Shown: positions 8,617 through 17,751, counted from the stretch's first letter. The stretch is DNA of 64,000 bases from JBCCFW01 sp039029535 (GCA_039029535.1 JBCCFW010000007.1:38690-102689), one strand, 5' to 3'. The notes: generated from the sequence alone by a model not told the origin. A program made the numbers and translations.

Positions 8617-11037
8617 ATGAAGGTTTCGCTGGAGTGGCTCAGTGAGTACGTGGACCTGCCCGCGGATCTCGAGCCGAAGACGCTGGCACACGACCTCACG
8701 ATGTCGACGGTGGAGGTCGAGCAAGTCATCCACGTGGCCGCGAGCCTCCGTGACGTCGTCCTCGGCGCGGTGGTGAGCGTGCGCCCTCACGACGAGGGCA
8801 AGGGCCTGTCGGTGGTCGAGGTCGACGCAGGCGGGGCGACCGTGCAGGTCGTCTCCGCCGCCACCAACCTGCGCGAAGGGCTGCGCGTGCCCTTCGCCGG
8901 ACCCGGTGCGATCGTCTTCGATCGCGACGGCAACGAGACGACCATCACCGAGACGAAGGTGGCTGGCGTCGAGAGTCACGGGATGATCTGCGCCGGCACC
9001 GAGCTGGGCCAGGTCGGCCTGCTCGGCAGCAGTGACGACGGGCTGGCGCCGGACCTCGCCGAGTGGGGCGGGGAGCCGGGCGACGACCTTGCCGGCGTGC
9101 TCGGTCTCGACGACGTCGTGCTCGAGATCGACAACAAGTCGCTCACCAACCGACCCGATCTCTGGTGTCACCACGGCGTCGCGCGAGAGCTGGCCGCGAT
9201 CTACGACCTTCCCTTGAAGGAGCCGACGGTCGTCGCGCCGCCGACCGAGGACGGCGGGCTCGTGGTCGAGATCGAGTCGCCCGAGCTCTGCGGACGCTAC
9301 ACGGCGACCCTCGTCGAGGGCGTGCCGGTCGAGGCGGCGCCGACGTGGATGCGCAGCCGGCTGGCGCGAGTCGATCAGCGTCCGATCAACCTCCTCGTCG
9401 ACCTCACCAACTACGTGATGATGTCGGTCGGTCAGCCGAGCCACGCCTTCGACGCCCGTGACGTCGAGGGCGTCATCAAGGTCCGACCGGCCCGACCAGC
9501 GGAGTCGATCACGTTGCTCGACGCCAGCTCTCATGAGCTGGAAGAGCGCGACCTCGTCATCGCCAATGCCGAGCGCGCCATCGCGCTGGCGGGGGTGATG
9601 GGTGGTGAGGATGCCGTTCGCGACGACACGGCCTCGCTGCTGCTGGAGGTCGCGTCCTTCGATCCCACCGGCGTGCGACGCACGGCCACCCGTCACGGCC
9701 TGCGCACGGAGAGCTCGTCGCGCTTCGAGAAGGGCATCGACCCCGCGCGGGTCGACCTCGGCCTGGGCATGCTCCTCGCGTTGCTCGGCGAGCTCTGTCC
9801 CGACGCGAAGGTGCAAGCGACCAAGGACGCCTTCCCGCGACCAGCCGAGTCCGTCACCGTGCGGGTGAAGGTCGACACGATCGAGCGTCGTCTCGGACAG
9901 GCGCTCGGGCAGGAGCGCATCCTCGGCCTGCTCGATCGACTCGGCTTCTCCACGGTGGCCGAGGGCGGCGAGCTCGTCGTCTCGGTGCCGTCCTGGCGGG
10001 CGACCGGCGACGTGTCGCTGCCGGCCGACATCGTCGAGGAGGTCGGACGTCTCCACGGCTACGAGCGCTTCGACTTCGTGCCGCCGCGGATCGAGCTGAC
10101 CGAGCCCGTGCTCCAGCCGCGGCCGCGGCTGAGCCGCCGGCTGCTCGAGTACTTCGCGCACCGTGGTCAGATGCGTGAGATCAAGAGCGCTCCCTGGACG
10201 CACGAGAAGTGGCTCGACGCTTCCGGGCTCGAGGAGCCGCGGCTGGCCCTCGCCACGCCGCCGTCTCCCGAGGAGCGCTGGCTCCAGGCCTCGCTGGTGC
10301 CGCCGCTGCTGCAGGCCATCGCCTCGAACCTGCGCTGGTCCACGAGCTTCCGGGTCTTCGAGCTGGCGCGGGTCTTCCGCGACGAAAGCTGGGCGACCAC
10401 TGAAGGCTCGAGCGAGTCGCTGCCGCATCAGCCCCGACACCTCGCTGGTGCCCTGGTCGGAGACGACGCGGCCGCGCTGTTCCTCGAAGCCAAGGGGCTC
10501 CTCGAGGGGCTGCGTCGGGGCGTGCATGTCGAGGACCTCCGCCTGGTGACGGGAGTCGAGGTTCCCTGGGCGGAGCCCGCCGGCTGCCTGGGCATCGCCG
10601 TGGGCGAGCGCGTCATCGGCGCCGTCGGCGTGCTGGCCTCGCGCACGCGGCGGCTGGCCGACCTGCGGCGTGCCGAGGCGGTCGTCTTCGAGCTCGACGT
10701 CGACGCTCTCGAGCCCCTGCCGACTCGAGACAACCGTTACGCAGCGCTGCCGCTCTACCCGGAGGTCGACTACGACGTCTCCTTCCTCGTCGATCGCGCG
10801 ACCACCTGGGAACGCGTCGTCGAGGTGGCCGGCGACGTCGACCCGCTCGTGCGTCGCGTGAGCTTCGTCGATCAGTACGTGGGCGAGCAGGTGTCAGGTG
10901 ACCGCAAGTCGGTGACCCTGCGTCTCTTCCTGCGGTCCGACGAAGGCACCCTCGTCCGCGAGCAGATCGATGCCGCGGCGAGCCAGGTCATGGACCGGCT
11001 GAAGGAGACGCTGGGCGCGGAGATTCGCTCGGCCTGA
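8617..11037 (+). CDS. pheT: Phenylalanyl-tRNA synthetase beta subunit
   Basis: 806 residues, the normal length for bacterial PheT. MKVSLEWLSEYVDLP opens the B1 domain. An EMAP/tRNA-binding domain (about 40-150) follows, then the B3/B4 editing region with FDARDVEG and NRPDLWCHHGVARELA, the B5 domain around FEKGIDPARVDLG, and a C-terminal anticodon-binding ferredoxin domain (YPEVDYDVSFLVDR ... DQYVGEQVSGDRKSVTLRLFLR). The start is set by homology and by purine-rich AGTAGGGGGG just upstream. It functions with PheS and is transcribed in the same operon. Confidence 0.96.
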   Translation: MKVSLEWLSEYVDLPADLEPKTLAHDLTMSTVEVEQVIHVAASLRDVVLGAVVSVRPHDEGKGLSVVEVDAGGATVQVVSAATNLREGLRVPFAGPGAIVFDRDGNETTITETKVAGVESHGMICAGTELGQVGLLGSSDDGLAPDLAEWGGEPGDDLAGVLGLDDVVLEIDNKSLTNRPDLWCHHGVARELAAIYDLPLKEPTVVAPPTEDGGLVVEIESPELCGRYTATLVEGVPVEAAPTWMRSRLARVDQRPINLLVDLTNYVMMSVGQPSHAFDARDVEGVIKVRPARPAESITLLDASSHELEERDLVIANAERAIALAGVMGGEDAVRDDTASLLLEVASFDPTGVRRTATRHGLRTESSSRFEKGIDPARVDLGLGMLLALLGELCPDAKVQATKDAFPRPAESVTVRVKVDTIERRLGQALGQERILGLLDRLGFSTVAEGGELVVSVPSWRATGDVSLPADIVEEVGRLHGYERFDFVPPRIELTEPVLQPRPRLSRRLLEYFAHRGQMREIKSAPWTHEKWLDASGLEEPRLALATPPSPEERWLQASLVPPLLQAIASNLRWSTSFRVFELARVFRDESWATTEGSSESLPHQPRHLAGALVGDDAAALFLEAKGLLEGLRRGVHVEDLRLVTGVEVPWAEPAGCLGIAVGERVIGAVGVLASRTRRLADLRRAEAVVFELDVDALEPLPTRDNRYAALPLYPEVDYDVSFLVDRATTWERVVEVAGDVDPLVRRVSFVDQYVGEQVSGDRKSVTLRLFLRSDEGTLVREQIDAAASQVMDRLKETLGAEIRSA

Positions 11038-11145
11038 GCGTCCCGCTCGTCTCGACAAGTGAACGCCCGGGTTTGAGCCGGACGTGGTCACCGACTTAGC
11101 GTGGGTGGTCACGCCGGCTCTTCCGCGTTTTCTCAGGAGAGACCC

Positions 11146-12987
11146 ATGCCTTCTCGTCGGACCTCGACCCTGGACGGCTTCACGCTCAACGCCCTGCCCG
11201 ACATCCCCGACTATCGCGACCGGTACTACGAGCCCACGCTCCAGCCGCTGGCTTCGGAGGTGGCGCCGCCGGAGGACACCGTCATCCTCGACCAGGGGCA
11301 GGAGGGTGCCTGCACGGGCTTCGGCCTGGCGGCCGTGGTCAACCTGCTCCACGCCCGGCAGGAGCGGGACGTCCAGGTCAGCGCGCGGATGCTCTACGAG
11401 ATGGCCAAGCGTCACGACGAGTGGCCCGGCACGGAGTACGCCGGCTCGAGCTGTCGCGGCGCCATCAAGGGCTGGTACCACATGGGCGTCTGCAAGGACT
11501 CGCTCTGGAAGTACCGGTCGGAACAGCCAGGCAACCTGACGATCACGCGGGCCAAGGACGCGCGGGCTCAGACCCTCGGCGCCTACTACCGCATCCGCAA
11601 GAACATCGTCGACATGCACGCGGCGATCAACGAGGTCGGTGCGGTCTACGCTTCGGCCGAGGTTCACGAGGGCTGGAGGCGCTCGGCCGCGCGCGGCGGG
11701 CGGATCCCGCTCAAGGCACGCAAGACGGGTGGCCACGCCTTCGCCATCGTCGGCTACGACGACGAGGGCTTCCACGTCCAGAACTCCTGGGGAGAGCGCT
11801 GGGGCAACAAGGGCATCGCGCTCTGGACCTACGAGGACTGGATGGAGAACGTCCGGGACGCCTGGGTCGTGCAGCTCGCCCTGTCGACGCCCGGTCTCTA
11901 CTCGCGGCGGAGCCTGTCGGGTGGCCCGGCCGGCGGGCGAGCCCAAGGGTCCCGCTCCACGCGTCGTGACGAGATCGCCGGTCACTTCGTCCACGTCGAC
12001 GACGGCCGCTTCCACGATCACGGCAAGTACTGGAGCAACCTGGACGACGTGAAGGAGACCGCCGAGCTCGTCGCGCAGAGCGACAAGTACGAGCACCTCC
12101 TGTTCTACGCCCACGGCGGGCTCAACAGCGTGAAGGCCTCGGCCGCGCGGATCGCGGCGATGCGCGACACCTTCAAGGCCAACGGCATCTACCCGTACCA
12201 CGTCATGTACGACACGGGGCTGCTGGAAGAGCTCAAGGACGTCATCTTCGGCAAGAAGGGCGACGCCGACGAGCGGGCCGGGGGCTTCTTCGACTGGACC
12301 GACCGGATCATCGAGCGGGCTGCGCGTCGTCCGGGGCGGGCCCTGTGGCGAGAGATGAAGCAGGGGGCACGGCTGGCCTTCAAGGGACGCACGAGCCCCG
12401 GCTCCCAGTCGCTCAAGGCCTTCCTCGACGCCCTGGCCAAGCCCGGCGCGAAGAAGAAGAAGATCCACCTCGTCGGTCACAGCACCGGCGGCATCCTGCA
12501 CTCGCATCTCGTCGAGGCGCTCGAGCAGCTCAAGAAGCCGATCCGGCTGAGCTCGGTGTCTCTCATGGCGCCGGCCAACACGTTGGAGCAGTTCCAGGAG
12601 ACCTACCTGCCTCGTCTCGGCGGGAAGGGCTTCGGCATCGACGAGATGCACGTGTACGCGCTGAATGATCGGCTCGAGCGCGACGACAAGGTGACCGTCG
12701 CCTATCGGAAGTCGTTGCTCTACCTCGTCTCCCGGTCCTTCGAGGAGGTGATCCGCCCGCCGACGCCACTGGCGGGGATGCAGCGTCACGCCAAGCCGCT
12801 CGAGAAGCACGACCCGAAGCGGCTCTCCTTCCACTACAGCAACGGCATCGCCTCGCCGCGGGACCGCACGAACAGCACGACCCACGGCGGTTTCGACAAC
12901 GACCCCAAGACCATGAACGACGTCTTGAAGGTCGTGCTGGGGCGCAAGCCTGGGGTGGAGTTCACCGAGGAGACGCTCGACTGGTAG
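11146..12987 (+). CDS. Papain-like cysteine protease fused to an alpha/beta hydrolase
   Basis: 613 residues with no signal peptide or membrane segment. The N-terminal domain (about 1-250) has a C1A papain pattern: oxyanion Gln50 and nucleophile Cys56 in DQGQEGACTGFG, His197 in GGHAFAIVGYD and Asn213 in QNSWGERWGNKG. After a linker (about 265-290) the C-terminal half (about 290-613) is lipase-like, with YAHGGLN, nucleophile elbow GHSTGG (Ser446) and a probable catalytic His580 in TTHGGFDND. Both catalytic sets look complete. AGGAGA at 11135-11140 supports the ATG at 11146. It stands alone, converging on the SBBP gene 21 bases away. The substrate and role are unknown; an effector or self-targeting enzyme is possible but unproven. 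Confidence 0.8.
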   Translation: MPSRRTSTLDGFTLNALPDIPDYRDRYYEPTLQPLASEVAPPEDTVILDQGQEGACTGFGLAAVVNLLHARQERDVQVSARMLYEMAKRHDEWPGTEYAGSSCRGAIKGWYHMGVCKDSLWKYRSEQPGNLTITRAKDARAQTLGAYYRIRKNIVDMHAAINEVGAVYASAEVHEGWRRSAARGGRIPLKARKTGGHAFAIVGYDDEGFHVQNSWGERWGNKGIALWTYEDWMENVRDAWVVQLALSTPGLYSRRSLSGGPAGGRAQGSRSTRRDEIAGHFVHVDDGRFHDHGKYWSNLDDVKETAELVAQSDKYEHLLFYAHGGLNSVKASAARIAAMRDTFKANGIYPYHVMYDTGLLEELKDVIFGKKGDADERAGGFFDWTDRIIERAARRPGRALWREMKQGARLAFKGRTSPGSQSLKAFLDALAKPGAKKKKIHLVGHSTGGILHSHLVEALEQLKKPIRLSSVSLMAPANTLEQFQETYLPRLGGKGFGIDEMHVYALNDRLERDDKVTVAYRKSLLYLVSRSFEEVIRPPTPLAGMQRHAKPLEKHDPKRLSFHYSNGIASPRDRTNSTTHGGFDNDPKTMNDVLKVVLGRKPGVEFTEETLDW

Positions 12988-13008
12988 CGAGCAGTCTCCT
13001 CGGCGGCC

Positions 13009-14799
13009 TCAACGGCAGGGCTCGACGGGTTGGGGGCGGGAGCGGCCGTAGCTGTCTCGCCCAAGCGACGACAGGCTGCCGTCGTCGCCGACCGACACCA
13101 CCAGGTAGTAGACGTTGCCGTCCGGAAGCTCGACCTGAGCTTCCGGCTCGGAGAGATCGCAGGGCGCCACGGGACGGTGGTCGTAGGTGCCCGTGGCCGC
13201 GAGCCGATCGAGGTCGCCGACGACGATCTGGTAGCGCTGACCCTGGGTCTCTTCCCACACGACGTCGAGAGCCGTCGTGATCACCGGCTTGGTGAGGATG
13301 AGAGGGTCGGCCCAGGTCCGGACGTCCAGGGCGGAGGGCTCGTCGGGGTGACCCTCGGAGAGGGCGCTGAGGACCATCAAGGTGGTCTCCATCCCGTCGG
13401 ACTCGTCCTGGAGCGGATCGACGAGGGGGAAGTGCTCCAGGTTGCTCACGCCCACGACCGCCAGCATGTCGCCCTGCACCACGAGGTCTCCCGCGATGGC
13501 CAGTGGGTAGGGCGGAAAGTGGCCGATGTCGCGCGAGACCGGTCCGAGCTCCTCCCCGCCGATGCCGAAGGCCCAGTGAACGCCGTCGAAGCTCGGTGTC
13601 AGGCGCATCAAGCCGGTGTCGTCACTCTCGAACCCGCCCTGCGTGTGCAGGCCGCCATCGTCGATGGGCAGGATCGACCCGGCCGGACCTTGGAGGGTCG
13701 TGATGAGCGCACCGCGATCGTCCATCACCATCCGGCCCACGCCGGGCCCCATGGTCCCGGCGTGGCGGACGGTCTGGCCGTCGGCGGTGATCTTGAGCAA
13801 GCCGCTCCGGTCCGTGAGCTCGGTGGCTCGGAACCAGTCGACGACGGGGAAGAAGGCAGGGTCGGCGACCGACAGGGAGGCGTGCAGCTCGCCACCGGGG
13901 TCGACGAGGAGTCCGCTGACGCCCTGAGTTCCTGGGTAGTAGGTCGACCAGAGCAGCTCGCCGGCGGCCGAGAGCTTCACCAGGACCGCGTTGTCGGTGC
14001 CGCTCGCCTCCGGGTAGAGGGCGTCGACGATGGGGAACCCCGCGCTCTCGTACTCGCGAACGCCGACGTAGAGGCCGCCATCCGGCCCGACGGCGATCTC
14101 GCGGATGCTCTCGCCACCGTCACCACCGAGATAGGTCGAGTACACCAGTGAGCCGTCGGCCCCGATTCGGGTGATGAAGGCATCGGAGTAGCCCGACAGC
14201 TCGTCCTGGATGGGGTTCATGGTCACGAGCTCTGCGTCGTGGGTCGTGCCGACCAACAGCAGCGAGCCGTCCTCGTCGAGATGGAGACCGCTCACGCTGC
14301 CGTGATAGCTCAGGAAGTCGAAGGACGCTGCGTCTGCGGCAAGTCGCCCGACGAATCCCTCCTCGGAGTCGAAGGTGTCGTCGAAGGGCTCCACCAGCGG
14401 CAGCTCCTTTCGACAGTGGCCGGCGAACGAGACGCGACCCAGGTCGTCGACGGTGAGCGTGTCGACGCTGATCGGGCCTCCATCGGGAGTGCCGTCACCG
14501 ATGTAGGTGTACCAAACCAGGCTCGGCACGGTCGGGTCGATCTTCGCGATGAAGGCTCCGGTGCCGGCTTCTTCCACGACTCCCGGCGTCGCCAGGCCCG
14601 GGCTTCGCGTCCCACCGCCGAGATAGAGCATGCCGTCCGCTCCGAGCGCGATCGTGTAGGAGGCATCCCATTCGCTCCCACCGAGGAAGGTCGAGAAGTC
14701 CAGGTCGGGGCCTGCTTGAGCCGGCATTGCCAGCGAGGCCAGGAACAGGGCTGACGAGAGACGATGCAGCATGAGACTGGGGGAGAAGCGAGCAGTCAT
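13009..14799 (-). CDS. Secreted SBBP-type beta-propeller protein
   Basis: 596 residues starting MTARFSPSLMLHRL with a signal peptide ending AMPAQA. The body consists of propeller-blade repeats of the SBBP type (DLDFSTFLGGSEWD, SLVYSTYLGGDGGES, ELLWSTYYPGTQG), in which FSTYLGG-like strands alternate with VDPDG-like turns. The last 95 residues form a separate domain ending YYLVVSVGDDGSLSSLGRDS...R...PCR, shared with other secreted proteins in this window. GAGGAGG precedes the ATG. It is divergent from the tandem-XRE gene across 117 bases, so that regulator may control it. Function unknown; probably surface or extracellular. Confidence 0.82.
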   Translation of the reverse strand: MTARFSPSLMLHRLSSALFLASLAMPAQAGPDLDFSTFLGGSEWDASYTIALGADGMLYLGGGTRSPGLATPGVVEEAGTGAFIAKIDPTVPSLVWYTYIGDGTPDGGPISVDTLTVDDLGRVSFAGHCRKELPLVEPFDDTFDSEEGFVGRLAADAASFDFLSYHGSVSGLHLDEDGSLLLVGTTHDAELVTMNPIQDELSGYSDAFITRIGADGSLVYSTYLGGDGGESIREIAVGPDGGLYVGVREYESAGFPIVDALYPEASGTDNAVLVKLSAAGELLWSTYYPGTQGVSGLLVDPGGELHASLSVADPAFFPVVDWFRATELTDRSGLLKITADGQTVRHAGTMGPGVGRMVMDDRGALITTLQGPAGSILPIDDGGLHTQGGFESDDTGLMRLTPSFDGVHWAFGIGGEELGPVSRDIGHFPPYPLAIAGDLVVQGDMLAVVGVSNLEHFPLVDPLQDESDGMETTLMVLSALSEGHPDEPSALDVRTWADPLILTKPVITTALDVVWEETQGQRYQIVVGDLDRLAATGTYDHRPVAPCDLSEPEAQVELPDGNVYYLVVSVGDDGSLSSLGRDSYGRSRPQPVEPCR

Positions 14800-14916
14800 C
14801 GGGAACCTCCTCGGGAGCCCGCCATCGCGAGCTGACGAACGGAGGATCGTCGGCGCTCCCCATCCGAACAAGTCGTGCCGTAACATCTTCCCCCAGTCAG
14901 CTTCGGGAGGTCGGTC

Positions 14917-16731
14917 ATGGAGCACGAGCGACGAACGAGTGAGGACCAGGTCGGCGAGGTGCTCCGTTCGCGGCGCGAGGCAGCCGGGCTCTCGAAATCC
15001 CGGCTCGCCGAGCTGACCGGGCTCGACCGAGCGACCTTGAGAGCGGGTGAGCAAGGCCAGGACGCACGTGCCTCGACTCTCGAGGCCTACCTGCTCGCGT
15101 TGCCCGAGCTCTCACCGGCAGAGCTCTTTCCCGAGATTCCCGTGCGTCGTCCGCCTTCCAGTGAAGGGGCCTGGCGTCACGTGAAGGACGCGCGGCTGCT
15201 GCGCTGCGACGCGATCGAGCGCAGCGTGCGTCGTGGCGACGACGGTCGCCTGCGTTGCTCCCTCGAGACACGCGGGCTGAGACAGGGTCGCGCGGACCTC
15301 GACGATCCGGCGCATCGGTTGCGATTGATGAGGATCGCGAGCCGCGCGTCCGGCGACTTGGCCCTGCGCCTGGCCGAGCTCGTCTCGGGTTGGCGTGGAG
15401 AGGAGACGCGAGTGGACGACGCCGGTGTCGAGCACGTCTTCTGGGTCGACGGGTCGGGTCGGACGCCGTCGTTCGGACACCGCAGCACGCGAGTCGTCGA
15501 GCCCCGCACGGGCTCACGCAACCCGGGCTTGCCGGCGCTGGCCACCGGCTGCCACGTGTCCGTTCACGTTCCGTGCCGTGAGCTCACGCTGCGGCTCATG
15601 GCGCCGGAGCTCGACGAGGCGGAGGCTCGTCTTCTCACCTGGCCCCACGCGCTGGTGCCCGACGGTCTCGACGACGACCTGTCCTCACTCACTCATCCCG
15701 AGGACGACGTCGCCATCACTCGAGGAGGGGAGGGCGAGCTGGTCGCGCGGGTGCGTCATCCCTTGGTTGGCCTGGACCACGGTCTCGCCGCAGGGCCTGA
15801 GCTCGTGAGCACGCCCCGGCGTCGACGGCCTCGCTCGACGGTGAAGGTGGACCTCGCCGGGCGACTCCGACGAGTGCGCGAGCGCTCGGGTCACTCGGCC
15901 CGCAGTCTCGCCGATGCCATGGGTCGGTCGGCCATGACCGTGCTGCGCGCGGAGGGAGGTCGCGATCCTCAGCGCTCGTCACTGGTCGGCTACCTCCAGG
16001 CGCTGCCCGAGCTCTCGGCCTGGGAGCTCTTCGCGGTCACGGCTCGACGCGCCGTGACGCGGCGAGCGGCCTGGGCTCACTACCGCGACCTGTGCAATTG
16101 CGAAGCAGACGAGCAGGTCAAGCTCATCGTCATCGCTCGTAGTGGTAGCTCGCGCATCAGCATCTCCACCGAGGGCTTCCGCTGGCTCGGTCCGACCGAC
16201 CGTGACCTGAGCCTGCGGTTGGGGCTCGGTCGCTCCGCGCTCCAGGCAACCCGAGCGGAGCTTCAGTCCATCGACGCGACCAGTCGTCAGGAGGCGCTGC
16301 GCATCCGGCGGGTGCCAGGGCTGCTCGCGGGTCAGGAGCAGCTGCTCAGGGTGCCGTTCGGCCTGGCCCGGGACGGCGTGTCGTTCTCGAGACGGCTGAG
16401 CCACGCCAATTTCTTCTCCCTGACGGCCGCGCGGGCCCGTGAGCGGATGGGGCGGGAGGGGCCTTACCGAGAGGGGGCCACCTTCGGACCCATCCTGCCG
16501 AGTCGCCGGCTCCGCCTGGTCGTGCGCTTCCCCCGGGGGCACGCACCCCACGAGCCGCGCGGTCACGCCTGGCTGACGCCGGACCAGCCGGATTCCGACC
16601 GGCCGGGTCTCGAACGCAGGCTCTATCCGGAGGGGCTCGTGCCGGAGTGGGACGGGCGGGAGCTGTCGCTGAGCACCGAGGCGTCGATGCCGGGAGTCAA
16701 GCTGGGCTTGAGCTGGGGCCTGCCGGACTGA
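14917..16731 (+). CDS. Double XRE-type regulator, internally duplicated
   Basis: 604 residues. Two XRE-like helix-turn-helix modules occur on one chain. Module 1 (about 13-75) reads EVLRSRREAAGLSKSRLAEL and ends LEAYLLALPELSPAELF; module 2 (about 310-372) reads RLRRVRERSGHSARSLADAM and ends LVGYLQALPELSAWELF. Each is followed by a similar segment (AWRHVKDARLL / AWAHYRDLCNC) and a 200-residue beta-rich domain of unknown role (module 2 contains LSHANFFSLTAARARE). The gene therefore arose by internal duplication. GGGAGG precedes the ATG. It is divergent from the SBBP gene, a typical regulator-target arrangement. No membrane segments; presumably cytoplasmic and DNA-binding. Confidence 0.72.
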   Translation: MEHERRTSEDQVGEVLRSRREAAGLSKSRLAELTGLDRATLRAGEQGQDARASTLEAYLLALPELSPAELFPEIPVRRPPSSEGAWRHVKDARLLRCDAIERSVRRGDDGRLRCSLETRGLRQGRADLDDPAHRLRLMRIASRASGDLALRLAELVSGWRGEETRVDDAGVEHVFWVDGSGRTPSFGHRSTRVVEPRTGSRNPGLPALATGCHVSVHVPCRELTLRLMAPELDEAEARLLTWPHALVPDGLDDDLSSLTHPEDDVAITRGGEGELVARVRHPLVGLDHGLAAGPELVSTPRRRRPRSTVKVDLAGRLRRVRERSGHSARSLADAMGRSAMTVLRAEGGRDPQRSSLVGYLQALPELSAWELFAVTARRAVTRRAAWAHYRDLCNCEADEQVKLIVIARSGSSRISISTEGFRWLGPTDRDLSLRLGLGRSALQATRAELQSIDATSRQEALRIRRVPGLLAGQEQLLRVPFGLARDGVSFSRRLSHANFFSLTAARARERMGREGPYREGATFGPILPSRRLRLVVRFPRGHAPHEPRGHAWLTPDQPDSDRPGLERRLYPEGLVPEWDGRELSLSTEASMPGVKLGLSWGLPD

Positions 16732-16767
16732 GCCGAGGAACGAGTGGTCGCGCTCGTGGGGGAGAGG

Positions 16768-16798
16768 TTGACCATAATCGATGTTCCGGTGCTATGAT
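16768..16798 (+). promoter_or_regulatory. Candidate promoter of the coiled-coil gene
   Basis: TTGACC (16768-16773) and TATGAT (16793-16798) are separated by 19 bases, about 100 bases before the ATG. Both hexamers are near consensus, but the spacer is two bases longer than ideal. Confidence 0.4.
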
Positions 16799-16901
16799 GC
16801 GCCGTCCGGGGCAAGTGGGCTCGGCCGGTCTGGTTCGTCGATGACGCTCCGGATCGGCCGAGTCTCCTTCTTTGCTGATTGCAATGGAGCGAGGGGACGA
16901 C

Positions 16902-17234
16902 ATGACCCGCGTGACCGACCTGAAGAGCCTCGAAGTCCTGGACCAGAAGATCAAGCGGGCCGTCGACCTGGTGACCCGCCTCAAGAGCGAGAACGACGAG
17001 CTCTCCGAGGAAGTCGCCAGCTGGAAAGGCAAGGTCCGTGACACGGCCGAGCAGGGCGCCGAGCTCGAGCAGTTCCGCGTCGACCATGCTCGCCTGAGCG
17101 ACGACCACGCCGCGCTTTCCGAGGACCACCAGAGCCTGTCCCGGAAGATGTCCGAGATGCAGTCCGAGCGGAAGGACCTGCTGGACAGGGTGGATGGGCT
17201 CATCTCGAAGCTCGACACCCTCCCCCTGGATTGA
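16902..17234 (+). CDS. Small coiled-coil protein (ZapB-like)
   Basis: 110 residues, almost entirely heptad-repeat coiled coil: EVLDQKIKRAVDLVTRLKSE, then ELEQFRVDHARLSDDHAALS and LDRVDGLISKLDTLPLD at the C-terminus. The size, charge and leading LEVLDQKIKRAV resemble ZapB/DUF904 cell-division proteins, but this is judged on shape rather than clear identity. The ATG at 16902 follows GAGGGG with five-base spacing; upstream TTG and ATG codons in frame are less well placed. zapA lies about 13 kb downstream rather than beside it. Confidence 0.65.
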   Translation: MTRVTDLKSLEVLDQKIKRAVDLVTRLKSENDELSEEVASWKGKVRDTAEQGAELEQFRVDHARLSDDHAALSEDHQSLSRKMSEMQSERKDLLDRVDGLISKLDTLPLD

Positions 17235-17255
17235 CGGGTCTTTCGCGGCCTGCGG

Positions 17256-17328
17256 GTGTCGCTTCGTCGCTCGCCTACCAAAGCGTAGGCGTCGCTCCTC
17301 GCTCCTACGCAGGCCACGAAATCCCTCG
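17256..17328 (+). repeat. 73-base direct repeat, copy 1
   Basis: Starts GTGTCGCTTCGTCGCTCGCC and ends GAAATCCCTCG. It contains two mutually exclusive stems, GCCTAC/GTAGGC and GCGTAGG/CCTACGC. Copy 2 lies 126 bases further on and differs at a small number of positions. Confidence 0.75.
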
Positions 17329-17381
17329 TCAATCCCTGCCTCGTCGGTAGGCGGCTCGAGCAGGCGTTCGTCTGCCTGAGC

Positions 17382-17454
17382 GTGTCGCTTCGTCGCTCGC
17401 CTACCAGAGCGTGGACGGCGCTCCTTGCTCCTACGCAGGGCATGAAATCCCTCG
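17382..17454 (+). repeat. 73-base direct repeat, copy 2
   Basis: Same length and orientation as copy 1 with a few substitutions (AGAGCGTGGACGGC in place of AAAGCGTAGGCGTC). The outer stem is kept with a G-T pair. The short inverted repeats suggest a REP-like extragenic element family. Confidence 0.75.
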
Positions 17455-17722
17455 CCGGCATTTCCGTGGCGAGGGCCCCATGGGCTGGGAGACAGAGTGC
17501 TCTCGGCCTCCAGCGCAGCTCCCCGTCCCCTCCTCCGCGGGGAGCTTCGGGCGCCCCGCTCACCCCCCGCGGGAGCGCCCGAGCGTCGTTGCCGGCTGCT
17601 TCTCGCTCTTGCGGGGCTCCGGCTCCACTGCCTCGGTCTGACACGCCCATTGTCGTCGGCCTCGCGGCAGCGGCCCCGATCGCCCGATAGACTCGAAGGG
17701 GTGCCAGTCCCTCGATCTCCAC

Positions 17723-17751
17723 TTGTCTGTAGGATGATCGAGCGTTAGTTA
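17723..17751 (+). promoter_or_regulatory. Candidate promoter of the cohesin/toxin operon
   Basis: TTGTCT (17723-17728) and TAGTTA (17746-17751) have a 17-base spacer and lie 34 bases before the GTG start at 17786. The hexamers are moderate matches. No other promoter-like sequence is visible before this operon. Confidence 0.35.
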
